Assembly (NCBI RefSeq): GCF_004683865.2
Contig: NZ_CP040764.1
Span: 191,052 to 255,051 of the forward strand
From: Paracoccus liaowanqingii
GTDB taxonomy: Bacteria > Pseudomonadota > Alphaproteobacteria > Rhodobacterales > Rhodobacteraceae
Direction: 5' to 3'
DNA length: 64,000 nt
Shown here: piece after piece, positions 45,170 through 53,621 of the stretch
Layout: every line of letters starts with the position of its first letter
Numbering within the stretch: the first letter of the stretch is position 1
Position numbers and translations under genes: made by a program
Notes under the pieces: model-generated
The model's database searches: none
What the model was told of the DNA's origin: nothing
What the model saw: the letters and a program-made list of their open reading frames with translations, nothing else

Positions 45170-46123
45170 TTAGTACGGGCTGTCTTCGAAGTAGAAGTTT
45201 TCGGCGTTATCGGGTGTGATGAGTTCGGATGCGATGATGAAGTCTCCGCTCATGGGGGCGCCTGCGGTGAGGCCGAGGACGGTCATCTCGATGGCGGTGG
45301 AGATCATCGAGGGGGGATAGGTGACGTTCACCGGCACGGTGGGATCGCTGTTTCGGATGCGGTCGACCATCTCCTTCATGCCGGCGCCGCCGACGACGAA
45401 CATCTCGCCGGTGCGGCCGGCCTGGTCGATGGCGGCGAGCGCGCCCACGGCCATGTCGTCGTCGGCCGCCCAGACCGCGTCGATCTCGGGGAAGCGCGAC
45501 AGCCAGTCCTGCATCAGGTTGAAGGCGGTGTCGCGGTTCCAGTTGCCGTGATCCATGGCGGCGACCTCGACGCCCGATCCCTCCAGCGCGGCCTCGAAGC
45601 CCGCCACGCGCTCGTTGTCGACGGTCGAGGCGATGCCGCGCATCACCACGACCTGCGCGCCCTCGTCCAGGGTCTGGGCGAAGTACTGGCCGGCGGTGCG
45701 CCCGAAGCTGTCGTTGTCGCCCGCGACATAGAGGTCCTCGATCCCCTCCTGCGCCAGGCCGCGATCGACGACCGTGACCCAGACCCCGCTGTCGGCGATG
45801 CGCGCGATCGGGCCGGTCAGCGGCTCGGATTCGAAGGGCAGCACGACCAGCGCGTCGATGCCGCGGGTGGCGACCATGTCCTCGAGGTCCGAGACCTGCT
45901 GGCCGGGATCCGAGGTGGTGGTCAGCACGAACTCCATGTCGGGGTTCGCCTCGGCCAGGCGGGCGACGGTGCGCTCGGCATGGAAGTTCAGCGCGCCGGC
46001 CCAGCCATGCGTGGCGGCGGGGATCGAGATGCCGACGGTCTGGGACAGCGCCGGGACGGCGGTCAGGCCCAGAAGGGCGGTGGTGGCGACCAGGGTGGCC
46101 TTTATTGGCAAAGTGGCTTTCAT
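45170..46123 (-). CDS. Sugar ABC transporter substrate-binding protein (ribose/xylose type)
   Basis: 317 residues from the ATG at 46123. Sec signal to VPALSQ (about 28). The mature part TVGISIPAATHGWAGALNFHAERTVARLAEANPDMEFVLTTTSDPGQQVSDLEDMVATRGIDALVVLPFESEPL is the RbsB-type opening. VTVVDRGL, YVAGDNDSFGRTAGQYFA and VWAADDDMAVGALAAIDQAG are other standard contacts. It is the last gene of a five-gene minus-strand operon from 50861. Confidence 0.92.
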   Translation of the reverse strand: MKATLPIKATLVATTALLGLTAVPALSQTVGISIPAATHGWAGALNFHAERTVARLAEANPDMEFVLTTTSDPGQQVSDLEDMVATRGIDALVVLPFESEPLTGPIARIADSGVWVTVVDRGLAQEGIEDLYVAGDNDSFGRTAGQYFAQTLDEGAQVVVMRGIASTVDNERVAGFEAALEGSGVEVAAMDHGNWNRDTAFNLMQDWLSRFPEIDAVWAADDDMAVGALAAIDQAGRTGEMFVVGGAGMKEMVDRIRNSDPTVPVNVTYPPSMISTAIEMTVLGLTAGAPMSGDFIIASELITPDNAENFYFEDSPY

Positions 46124-46151
46124 TGGTGGTTCTCCTCCCACGGGATCAGGT

Positions 46152-47156
46152 TCAGCGCGCCGCGCCGGTGTTGCGTTGCAGCACGACGGCCAGGATGATG
46201 ACGACGCCCTGGATGGCGCCGTTCAGATAGGGGCTGACGAAGTCGGTCAGGTTCAGCAGGTTGCCGATCAGCGACAGGATCAGCACGCCCACGACGGTGC
46301 CCCAGACCCGGCCGAAGCCGCCCTTCAAGAGCGTGCCGCCGATGATGACGGCGGCGATCGCCTCCAGCTCCCACAAGAGGCCGGTGGTGGCCGAGGCGGA
46401 TCCAAGGCGCGGCACGTACATCACGACCGCGATGCCCACCAGCACGCCCAGCAGCACATAGGTCGCCAGCCGCACCCGCAGCACCGCCACGGACGAATAG
46501 CGCGCGACCTTCTCGTTCGAGCCGATCGCGGCGCAGTGCCGGCCGAAGGCGGTGTGGCGCATGGCGATCTCGCCCAGGATGGCCAGCAGGGCGAAGACGA
46601 TGATCGGCCAGGCGATGCCCAGGATGCCGCCGTAATAGACGGGGCGGTACATCTCGCGCATCTCGTAGCCCAGGGACAGCGTGCCCCCATCGGCCAGCCA
46701 GGTCACCAGGGAGCGATAGATGCCCATGGTGCCAAGCGTCAGGATGAAGGCCTCGATGCCCGCCCGGGTGATCAGGATGCCGTTGATGAAGCCCGCCGCC
46801 AGCCCCGCCAGCAGCGCCACCGCGATGCCCAGGGCGATGACCGGCAGGCCCGGCCCCATGCTGTCGGTCAGGAGGTTCATCACCAGGATCATCAGCCCGG
46901 CCACGAAGGCCGCCATCGAGCCCACGGAGAGGTCCAGCCCCCCCGCGGTGATCACGAAGGTCATGCCGATGGCGATGATGCCGATGAAGGCCGAGCGGGC
47001 CAGCACGTTGGTGATGTTGGCATAGCTGAGGAAGTTCGGGTTCAGCGCCATGCCGATGCCGATCAGCACCAGCAGCGCCACCAGCGGCGCGATGACGGTC
47101 AGGTTGACGCGCCGGCGGCGGGGGGCGGAAGTTTGTGCGTGCGTGGCCGTGCTCAT
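46152..47156 (-). CDS. Sugar ABC transporter permease (RbsC family)
   Basis: 334 residues with about nine helices. NPNFLSYANITNVLARSAFIGIIAIGMTFVITAGGLDLSVGSMAAFVAGLMI is the family signature. GLAAGFINGILITRAGIEAFILTLGTMGIYRS and IGSNEKVARYSSVAVLRVRLATYVLLGVLVGIAVVMYVPRLGSASATTGLLWELEAIAAVIIGGTLLKGG complete it. It overlaps the ATPase gene by four bases. Confidence 0.94.
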   Translation of the reverse strand: MSTATHAQTSAPRRRRVNLTVIAPLVALLVLIGIGMALNPNFLSYANITNVLARSAFIGIIAIGMTFVITAGGLDLSVGSMAAFVAGLMILVMNLLTDSMGPGLPVIALGIAVALLAGLAAGFINGILITRAGIEAFILTLGTMGIYRSLVTWLADGGTLSLGYEMREMYRPVYYGGILGIAWPIIVFALLAILGEIAMRHTAFGRHCAAIGSNEKVARYSSVAVLRVRLATYVLLGVLVGIAVVMYVPRLGSASATTGLLWELEAIAAVIIGGTLLKGGFGRVWGTVVGVLILSLIGNLLNLTDFVSPYLNGAIQGVVIILAVVLQRNTGAAR

Positions 47157-48691
47157 GCGGCGGTGTCCTTGTATGTGTCGTCCATGCCCATCGCCAACCG
47201 CACGATGCCGCCTTCGGTGACCGCCGTGCCCGACAGCTCTCCGGCGATGCGGCCGGCATGCATGACGATCACGCGGCTGGCCAGGCCGATCAGTTCGGGC
47301 ATCTCGGACGAGATGACGATGATGCTGCGCCCCTCGGCGGCCAGCCGGGCGATGAGGGTGTAGATCTGCTGCTTGGTGCCGATGTCGATGCCGCGCGTCG
47401 GCTCGTCGATGATCACCACCCGCGGGTCGGGCAGCAGCACCTTGGCCAGAAGCAGCTTCTGCTGGTTGCCGCCCGACAGATCGCCCACCGCCATGTCGCG
47501 GGCCGGGGCGCGGATCCCGAACTCGGCGATGGCGCGGTCCAGCGCCGCCTCCTCGCGCCTGCGGTCGATCAGCGGGCGGCCGAAGGTCTCCAGCAGCGGC
47601 AGGGTCAGGTTCTCGCGCAGGGACTTGTCCAGCAGCAGCCCCGCGCCCTTGCGGTCCTCGGTCAGATAGGCCAGCCCCGCGCGCATGGCCTGGGCCACCT
47701 GCCCCGCGGGCAGGTCCACCCCGTCCAGGCGGACGCTGCCCGTGCGGGGGCGCAGCCCGGCGATGGCCTCGGCCAGCTCGGTGCGTCCCGATCCGACCAG
47801 CCCGCCGATGCCCAGCACCTCGCCCCGGTGCAGGACCAGGCTGGCATCATGGACGATGCCCGGCACGGTGATGCCGCGGGCCTCCAGGATCGGCTCGGCG
47901 CCGCCCCCGACCTGGGCTGGAACCTTGGGGGGATAGAGATCCGACAGCTCGCGCCCGACCATCGCGGCGGCCATGTCGTCCTCGGTCACGTCGGCGGTCA
48001 GGTCCGAGCGCACCATCGTGCCGTCGCGCAGCACGGTGACGCGGTCGGCGATGCGCTTCACCTCGCCCAGCTTGTGCGAGGTGTAGAGGATCGCCACGCC
48101 CTCGGCCCGCAGCCGCGCGATCTGCGCGAAGAGCACCTCGGTCTCGCGCTCGGTCAGCACGGCGGTGGGCTCGTCCATGATCAGCACGCGCGCGTCGCGC
48201 GACAGGGCCTTGGCGATCTCGACCATCTGCTTGTCGGGGACCGAGAGGCGATTGACGGGCGTGGCCGGATCGACCCGGCAGTGCAGCTGCGCCAGCAGGT
48301 CGGCGGTGCGCGCGCGCATCGCCCTGTGGTCCAGCAGGAAGCCGCGCCTCAGCTCGCGGCCCAGAAAGACGTTCTGGTCCACCGACAGGTGCTCGGCCAG
48401 GTTGAACTCCTGGTGGATCATGATGATCCCCCGGTCCTCGGCCTCGTCCGAGCCGACGAAGGTCACGGGCGCCCCCTCCAGCAGCACCCGGCCGCCGGTG
48501 GGGTCCAGATAGCCGGCCAGGATCTTCATGGTCGTGGACTTGCCCGCACCGTTCTCGCCGATCAGGGCATGGACCTCGCCGGGATGCAGGGCGAAGTCGA
48601 CGCCGTGCAGGATCTCGATCGGGCCGAAGGCCTTGGTGACGGCATCCAGCGCCAGGACGGGGGCGGGGGTGGTGGGTCCGGGAAGGGTCAT
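47153..48691 (-). CDS. Sugar ABC transporter ATP-binding protein (RbsA-type, two ATPase domains)
   Basis: 512 residues from the ATG at 48691. The first domain has GENGAGKSTTMKILAG and VLIMDEPTAVLTERE. The second has GIGGLVGSGRTELAEAIAG, a deviant P-loop as usual for RbsA, and LSGGNQQKLLLAKVLLPDPRVVIIDEPTRGIDIGTKQQIY. It powers the adjacent permease. It overlaps the oxidoreductase gene on one side and the permease on the other, four bases each. Confidence 0.94.
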   Translation of the reverse strand: MTLPGPTTPAPVLALDAVTKAFGPIEILHGVDFALHPGEVHALIGENGAGKSTTMKILAGYLDPTGGRVLLEGAPVTFVGSDEAEDRGIIMIHQEFNLAEHLSVDQNVFLGRELRRGFLLDHRAMRARTADLLAQLHCRVDPATPVNRLSVPDKQMVEIAKALSRDARVLIMDEPTAVLTERETEVLFAQIARLRAEGVAILYTSHKLGEVKRIADRVTVLRDGTMVRSDLTADVTEDDMAAAMVGRELSDLYPPKVPAQVGGGAEPILEARGITVPGIVHDASLVLHRGEVLGIGGLVGSGRTELAEAIAGLRPRTGSVRLDGVDLPAGQVAQAMRAGLAYLTEDRKGAGLLLDKSLRENLTLPLLETFGRPLIDRRREEAALDRAIAEFGIRAPARDMAVGDLSGGNQQKLLLAKVLLPDPRVVIIDEPTRGIDIGTKQQIYTLIARLAAEGRSIIVISSEMPELIGLASRVIVMHAGRIAGELSGTAVTEGGIVRLAMGMDDTYKDTAA

Positions 48692-49806
48692 GGCGTCACC
48701 TCGACCCACGCCGCGTCGGCGGCCTGCGAGCGGATGCAGGCGTCGATGAAGGCCATCCCCTCCAGCCCGTCGCGCAGGCCCGGCAGCGTGTCGGGATGCA
48801 CGCCGCTGCGGATCGCGTCGGCGGCCTCGGCGTAAAGGTTGGCGAAGCCCTCCAGATAGCCCTCGGGATGGCCGGGCGGCACGCGGCTGCCCTCGGGCGT
48901 GCTGCCGGGACCTGCCCGGCGCAGGACCTGCGCGGGCTGGCCGAAGGGGGTATGAAGCAACGTCTCGGGCAGGTCGTGCTGCCATTCCAGACCGCCCGTC
49001 TCGCCATAGACGCGCAGCCGCAGCCCGTTCTCGCGCCCCGGCGCCACCTGCGAGGCCCAGAGCATCCCCCGCGCCCCGGTGCCGTAGCGCAGCAGGATAT
49101 GGGCGTTGTCGTCCAGCCGGCGCCCGGGCACGAAGCTGCTCAGGTCCGCGGCCAGCCGCTCGGGCAGCATCCCGGTGACGAAGCGCGCCAGCTGGAAGGC
49201 ATGCGTGCCGATGTCGCCGATCGCGCCGCCTGCACCCGCGCGGGCCGGATCGGTGCGCCAGTCGGCCTGCTTGCTGGTCGTCTCCTCGGTCAGCCAGTCC
49301 TGGGCATATTCGACCTGCACCAGCCGCAGCGCGCCCAGATCGCCGCGGGCGATCATCGCGCGGGCCTGGCGGATCTGCGGATAGGCGGAATAGTTGTGGG
49401 TCAGCACGAACAGCGCGCTTGAGGCCCGCGCCGCCGCGGCCAGATCTTGCGCCTGCGCCAGCGTCGCGGTCATCGGCTTGTCGCAGATCACGTGGATGCC
49501 CTGCGCCAGGAAGGCCCGGGCCACGGGCTCGTGCAGGTGGTTGGGCGTGCAGACCGACACCGCCTCGATCCCGTCGGGGCGGGCGGCCTCGTCGCGCGCC
49601 ATCCGTTCAAAGTCGTCATAGCTGCGCGCGATGCCCGCGGCGGCCGCGCTGGACGCCGCCCGGGCGGGGTCCGAGGACAGCGCGCCCGCCACCAGCTCGA
49701 ACCGCCCGTCCAGCCGCGCCGCGATGCGGTGCACATTGCCGATCATCGCGCCCGCGCCGCCGCCCACCATGCCAAGCCGGATCGGGATATGCCTGTCCAT
49801 GCTCAT
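48688..49806 (-). CDS. Gfo/Idh/MocA family oxidoreductase
   Basis: 372 residues. The NAD(P) fold is IRLGMVGGGAGAMIGNVHRIAARLDGRFELVAGALSSD. EAVSVCTPNHLHEPVARAFLAQGIHVICDKPMTATLAQAQDL contains the EKP-type motif as CDKP. GAIGDIGTHAFQLARFV carries the catalytic Asp and His. It would oxidise or reduce the sugar brought in by the ABC transporter, perhaps a 3-keto sugar. No signal, so cytoplasmic. Overlaps both neighbours by four bases. Confidence 0.9.
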   Translation of the reverse strand: MSMDRHIPIRLGMVGGGAGAMIGNVHRIAARLDGRFELVAGALSSDPARAASSAAAAGIARSYDDFERMARDEAARPDGIEAVSVCTPNHLHEPVARAFLAQGIHVICDKPMTATLAQAQDLAAAARASSALFVLTHNYSAYPQIRQARAMIARGDLGALRLVQVEYAQDWLTEETTSKQADWRTDPARAGAGGAIGDIGTHAFQLARFVTGMLPERLAADLSSFVPGRRLDDNAHILLRYGTGARGMLWASQVAPGRENGLRLRVYGETGGLEWQHDLPETLLHTPFGQPAQVLRRAGPGSTPEGSRVPPGHPEGYLEGFANLYAEAADAIRSGVHPDTLPGLRDGLEGMAFIDACIRSQAADAAWVEVTP

Positions 49807-50861
49807 GCCCCCAGCCCCAGCATCCGGCGGTTGGCCGCGTCATCCGCGCCGCCATCCGCGAAGTCGTCGAAGGCCCGGTCGGTCACCCGGATGATGTGGT
49901 CGCGCACGAAGGCCGCCCCCTCGCGGGCGCCGTCCTCGGGGTGCTTGAGCGCGCATTCCCATTCGACCACCGCCCAGCCATCGAAGCCCATCGTGGCCAG
50001 CTTGGAGAAGATGCCCTTGAAGTCCACCTGCCCGTCGCCAAGGCTGCGGAAGCGCCCCGCCCGGTCCACCCAGGGCTGGTAGCCGCCATAGACGCCCTGC
50101 CGCCCCGTCGGGTTGAACTCGGCATCCTTCACATGGACCATGCCGATGCGTTCGGCATAGATGTCGAGGTTGGCCAGGTAATCCAGCTGCTGCAGCAGGT
50201 AATGCGACGGATCGTACAGCATCCTGGCGCGCGGATGCTGGTCCACGCGATCGAGGAACATCTCGAAGGTCACCCCGTCATGCAGGTCCTCTCCGGGATG
50301 GATCTCGAAGCAGATGTCGACGCCGCGGCTGTCGGCATGGTCCAGGATCGGCCGCCAGCGCGCCGCCAGAGCGTCGAAGGCCGCCTCGACCAGCCCCGCC
50401 GGGCGCTGCGGCCAGGGATAGAGGTAGGGCCAGGCCAGCGCGCCGGAAAAGGCCGCCATCCGGTCCAGACCCAGGTTCGCCGAGGCGTCGATGGTCTTTC
50501 GGACCTGATCCACCGCCCAGGCCTGCCGCGCCACCGCGTCGCCGCGCACGGACGCCGGCGCGAAGCCGTCGAAGGCCGCGTCGAAGGCCGGATGCACCGC
50601 CACCAGCTGGCCCTGCAGATGCGCCGACAGCTCGGTGATCTGGACGCCATGCGCCCGCGCCTGTCCCGACAGCTCGTCGCAATAGGTCCGCGAGGCCGCC
50701 GCCCGGTCCAGATCGATCAGCGACGCCGCCCCCGAGGGCACCTGCACGCCCAGATAGCCGCAGCCCGCCGCCCATGCGGTGATCGCGTCGAAGCTGTCGA
50801 ACGGCGCGGCATCGCCGACGAACTGCGCCAGGAACAGGCCGGGGCCCTTGATGGTCTGCAT
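49803..50861 (-). CDS. Cytoplasmic sugar phosphate isomerase/epimerase-like TIM-barrel protein
   Basis: 352 residues, no signal. FDAITAWAAGCGYLGVQVPSG opens the barrel. HLQGQLVAVHPAFD, GLDRMAAFSGALAWPYLYPWPQRP, VDICFEIHPGEDLHDGVTFEMFLDRV, ARMLYDPSHYLLQQLDYLANLDIYAERIGMVHVKDAEF and AVVEWECALKHPEDGAREGAAFVRDHII are the metal-site blocks. It is the first gene of the operon, divergent from the LacI regulator across the paired operators, and pairs with the Gfo/Idh/MocA enzyme as in many such catabolic sets. Confidence 0.9.
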   Translation of the reverse strand: MQTIKGPGLFLAQFVGDAAPFDSFDAITAWAAGCGYLGVQVPSGAASLIDLDRAAASRTYCDELSGQARAHGVQITELSAHLQGQLVAVHPAFDAAFDGFAPASVRGDAVARQAWAVDQVRKTIDASANLGLDRMAAFSGALAWPYLYPWPQRPAGLVEAAFDALAARWRPILDHADSRGVDICFEIHPGEDLHDGVTFEMFLDRVDQHPRARMLYDPSHYLLQQLDYLANLDIYAERIGMVHVKDAEFNPTGRQGVYGGYQPWVDRAGRFRSLGDGQVDFKGIFSKLATMGFDGWAVVEWECALKHPEDGAREGAAFVRDHIIRVTDRAFDDFADGGADDAANRRMLGLGA

Positions 50862-50913
50862 GCATCCTCCCGAAGCCTCTCCCCGAAGCTCCTCCTTGGC
50901 CGATTCCAGCGTG

Positions 50914-50959
50914 TGTAATCGGTTTCATCGGACGAAACCACAGGATGAAACGGTTTACA
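50914..50959. promoter_or_regulatory. Paired LacI-type operators in the divergent spacer
   Basis: TGTAATCGGTTTCA (50914-50927) and TGAAACGGTTTACA (50946-50959) face each other, 32 bases apart start to start (three helical turns). The second, inverted, matches the first at 12 of 14 positions. A nested GGTTTC...GAAACC repeat covers 50921-50939. They serve the operon starting at 50861 and the regulator at 51018. Confidence 0.75.
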
Positions 50960-51017
50960 ACCGCCTTTTTTCCGCTAAGCGTGACCCTGCCCCCCGTCGC
51001 CCGAAGGTGCGTTTCCC

Positions 51018-52037
51018 GTGTCAGATCAATCCCGTCCGCCCCGCATCCTCGATGTCGCCAAGCTGGCGGGCGTGTCGGTCGCCACCGTCAGCCGCACCCT
51101 GTCCAACCCCGCCATCGTCTCGGAGGCCACCCGCAGGGCCGTCGAGGAGGCCATCGCGCAGACCGGATACACCCTGAACTTCACCGCCCGGAACCTGCGC
51201 CAGCAGCAGGTCGGCGGCGTGCTGGCGCTGGTCCCCAACCTCGCCAATCCGTTCTTCTCGCAGATCCTGTCGGGCATCTCCGAGGTGCTGCGCCGCCACC
51301 ACCTCAGCCTTCTGGTCATGGACACCACCGCCGTGCCCGACCAGCCCGCGATGACCGTGCTGGCCCCCTATCTGAACCGCTCGCGCTCGGACGGGGTGAT
51401 CGTGCTGGACGGGCGGCTGGACCCGGGCCTGTTCGACCGCCCCGGATGCCCGCCGCTGGTCCAGGCCTGCGAATGGATCGAGGGGTTGGCCGCGCCGCGC
51501 GTGCTGGCCGACAATGCCGGCGGCGGGCGCCTGGCCGCCGCCCACCTGACCGGCCTCGGCCATCGCCGCATCCTGCATCTGACCGGCCCCGGGGACAGCT
51601 CGCTCACCCATGCCCGCCGCCAGGGCTTCCTGCAGGGCCTGGCCCGGGCCGGCCTGCCCGAGCCCGGGCCCCACGACCGCCTCGGCGGCGACTTCACCGC
51701 CCGCTGCGGCCGCGACGCCGCCGCCCGCCTGCTGGCCCTGCCCGACCGCCCCACCGCCGTCTTCTGCGACAACGACGAGATGGCCATCGGCCTGATGACC
51801 GGCCTGATCACCGCGGGCCTGCGCGTGCCCCACGACATCTCGGTCATCGGCTTCGACAACATCGAGATGGCCGCCTTCTGCCTCCCCGCCCTCACCACCA
51901 TCCGACAGCACCGCGCCCGCCTCGGACGAAAAGCCGCCGAAACCCTCATCCAAAGAATGGCAGGCGAGACACCCCAGAACACCCTCACCCTCGATGTCGA
52001 ACTCCTGGAACGAGACAGCACAGGGATCGCAAGGTAG
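51018..52037 (+). CDS. LacI-family regulator of the 3-keto-glycoside/sugar regulon
   Basis: 339 residues from a GTG at 51018. The HTH is RILDVAKLAGVSVATVSRTLSNPAIVSEATRRAVEEAIAQTGYTLNFTARNLRQQQ. The effector domain reads GGVLALVPNLANPFFSQILSGISEVLRRHHLSLLVMDTT, LTGLGHRRILHLTGPGDSSLTHARRQGFLQGL, TAVFCDNDEMAIGLMTGLITAGLRVPHDISVIGFDNIEMAAFCLPALTTIRQHRARLGRKAAE. It is divergent from the ABC operon. It should bind the operators beside it and the copy at 39856-39890. Confidence 0.93.
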   Translation: MSDQSRPPRILDVAKLAGVSVATVSRTLSNPAIVSEATRRAVEEAIAQTGYTLNFTARNLRQQQVGGVLALVPNLANPFFSQILSGISEVLRRHHLSLLVMDTTAVPDQPAMTVLAPYLNRSRSDGVIVLDGRLDPGLFDRPGCPPLVQACEWIEGLAAPRVLADNAGGGRLAAAHLTGLGHRRILHLTGPGDSSLTHARRQGFLQGLARAGLPEPGPHDRLGGDFTARCGRDAAARLLALPDRPTAVFCDNDEMAIGLMTGLITAGLRVPHDISVIGFDNIEMAAFCLPALTTIRQHRARLGRKAAETLIQRMAGETPQNTLTLDVELLERDSTGIAR

Positions 52038-52202
52038 CGGGATCGCCTTTCGGCGCTAGCCGTCCCGTCAGCCGCTCACCCGAGGGTGACTAGCCGCCGC
52101 ATCAGTTGATCCCGACCCCCGCCCTCACCGACACTGCGCGAACAGGGACACCGCCCCGATGCGGGCTGCCCCACAGGTTCATCACGCAGAGGGGGGCGGC
52201 CC

Positions 52203-53621
52203 ATGCCGACGATCGACGGATCCATCCAGGACTGGTCGCCGGCGGCCCGGCTGGACCGGCCGCAGACCGGCACGGCGGGCTACGGGCTGTGGGGCATCGC
52301 GGATCCGCAATACCTCTACATCGCCATGACGGCCGAGGATGTGGCCATCGGCGCCAACTCGACCGTCTGGCTGGACACCGACCTGAACCGCAGCACGGGC
52401 CACCTGATCTGGGGCTGGGCGGGGGGCGCGGAATACCATGTCGAGATCGCGGCGGACGGGTCGGCGCGCCTGTATTCCGGCGGCCCGCAGCAAGTGCTGG
52501 TCGCGGATCTGGAGGCGGCGCGCAGCGCCGACGGGCGGGTGGTCGAGTTCCGCATCGACCGCGCGCTGATCGGGACGCCCGCAGGCCCGGTCCGCGTCTA
52601 TGCCGACGTGAACGACACGGCCTACCTGCCCGCCAGCTATGCCACGGGCAACCTGCAGATCGCGGCCCCCGTCCCGGTCGAGGCGGGCGGCAAGGTGCTG
52701 GACGGCAACCTGGCCGAATGGGCCGGGGCGACGCGGCTGGACACGCCCGCCACCGGGGCCGCGGGATATGCGCTGCACGGCGACCTGCAGGGCGGCGTCT
52801 ATACCTTCGCCATCGCCACCGACGGGCTGGAGATCGGCGCGGGCACGACCATCTGGCTGGACACCGACCGCGACGGCACCACCGGGCACCGGCTGTGGGG
52901 CTGGGCCGTGGGGGGCGAGTACAACATCAACATCGGCGCGGACGGGCGCGCGCGGCTCTATACCGGCGCGGCGGGCGAGACCTTCGTGGCCGATCTGGAC
53001 TTCGCGCTGAACGCGGCCGGCACGGCCATCGAGATCGCCGTGGATCAGGCGCTGCTGGGCAACCCAGCCTCGCTGCGGGTCTTCGCGGATGTGAACGACG
53101 CGGTCTTCATCCCCAACAGCTATGCCACGGCCGAGTTCATCGTGGGCACCCCGCCGCCGGTCACGGTGGGCGCGATCACCCTGGACGGCGCGCTGGCGGA
53201 TTGGGGATCCGAGGGGCTGCTGGTCACGCAGGCGGGCCATCAGCTGCGCGGCCAGATGCAGGGCGACCAGTTCGTCTTCGCGATCGGCACGGACGGCCCG
53301 GCGATCGGCGCCGGCACGACCATCTGGCTGGACACCGACCTAGACCGCGCCACCGGCCACCAGATCTGGGGCTGGGCGGGGGGCGCGGAATACAACATCA
53401 ACATCGGCGCCGACGGGCAGGCGCGGCTTTACTCGGGCGCGGCGGGGCAGACCTTCGTGGCCGACCTGCAGTTCGGCCTCAACGCCGCCCGCACCGGGTT
53501 CGAGGTCGCGCTGGACCCCGCCCTGCTGACGGGCGATCCGGCGCAGATCCGGGTCCTGGCAGACGTGAACGACGCGGTCTTCCTGCCGGGCGATTACGGC
53601 AGCGCCAATCTGGTCGTGGGC
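52203..53621 (+). repeat. Three tandem coding repeats in the RTX-type protein gene
   Basis: Units at about 52203-52673, 52686-53147 and 53160-53621. The second and third are very close around IWLDTD to TFVADL; the first is more diverged. Such repeats add binding valency. Confidence 0.75.
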
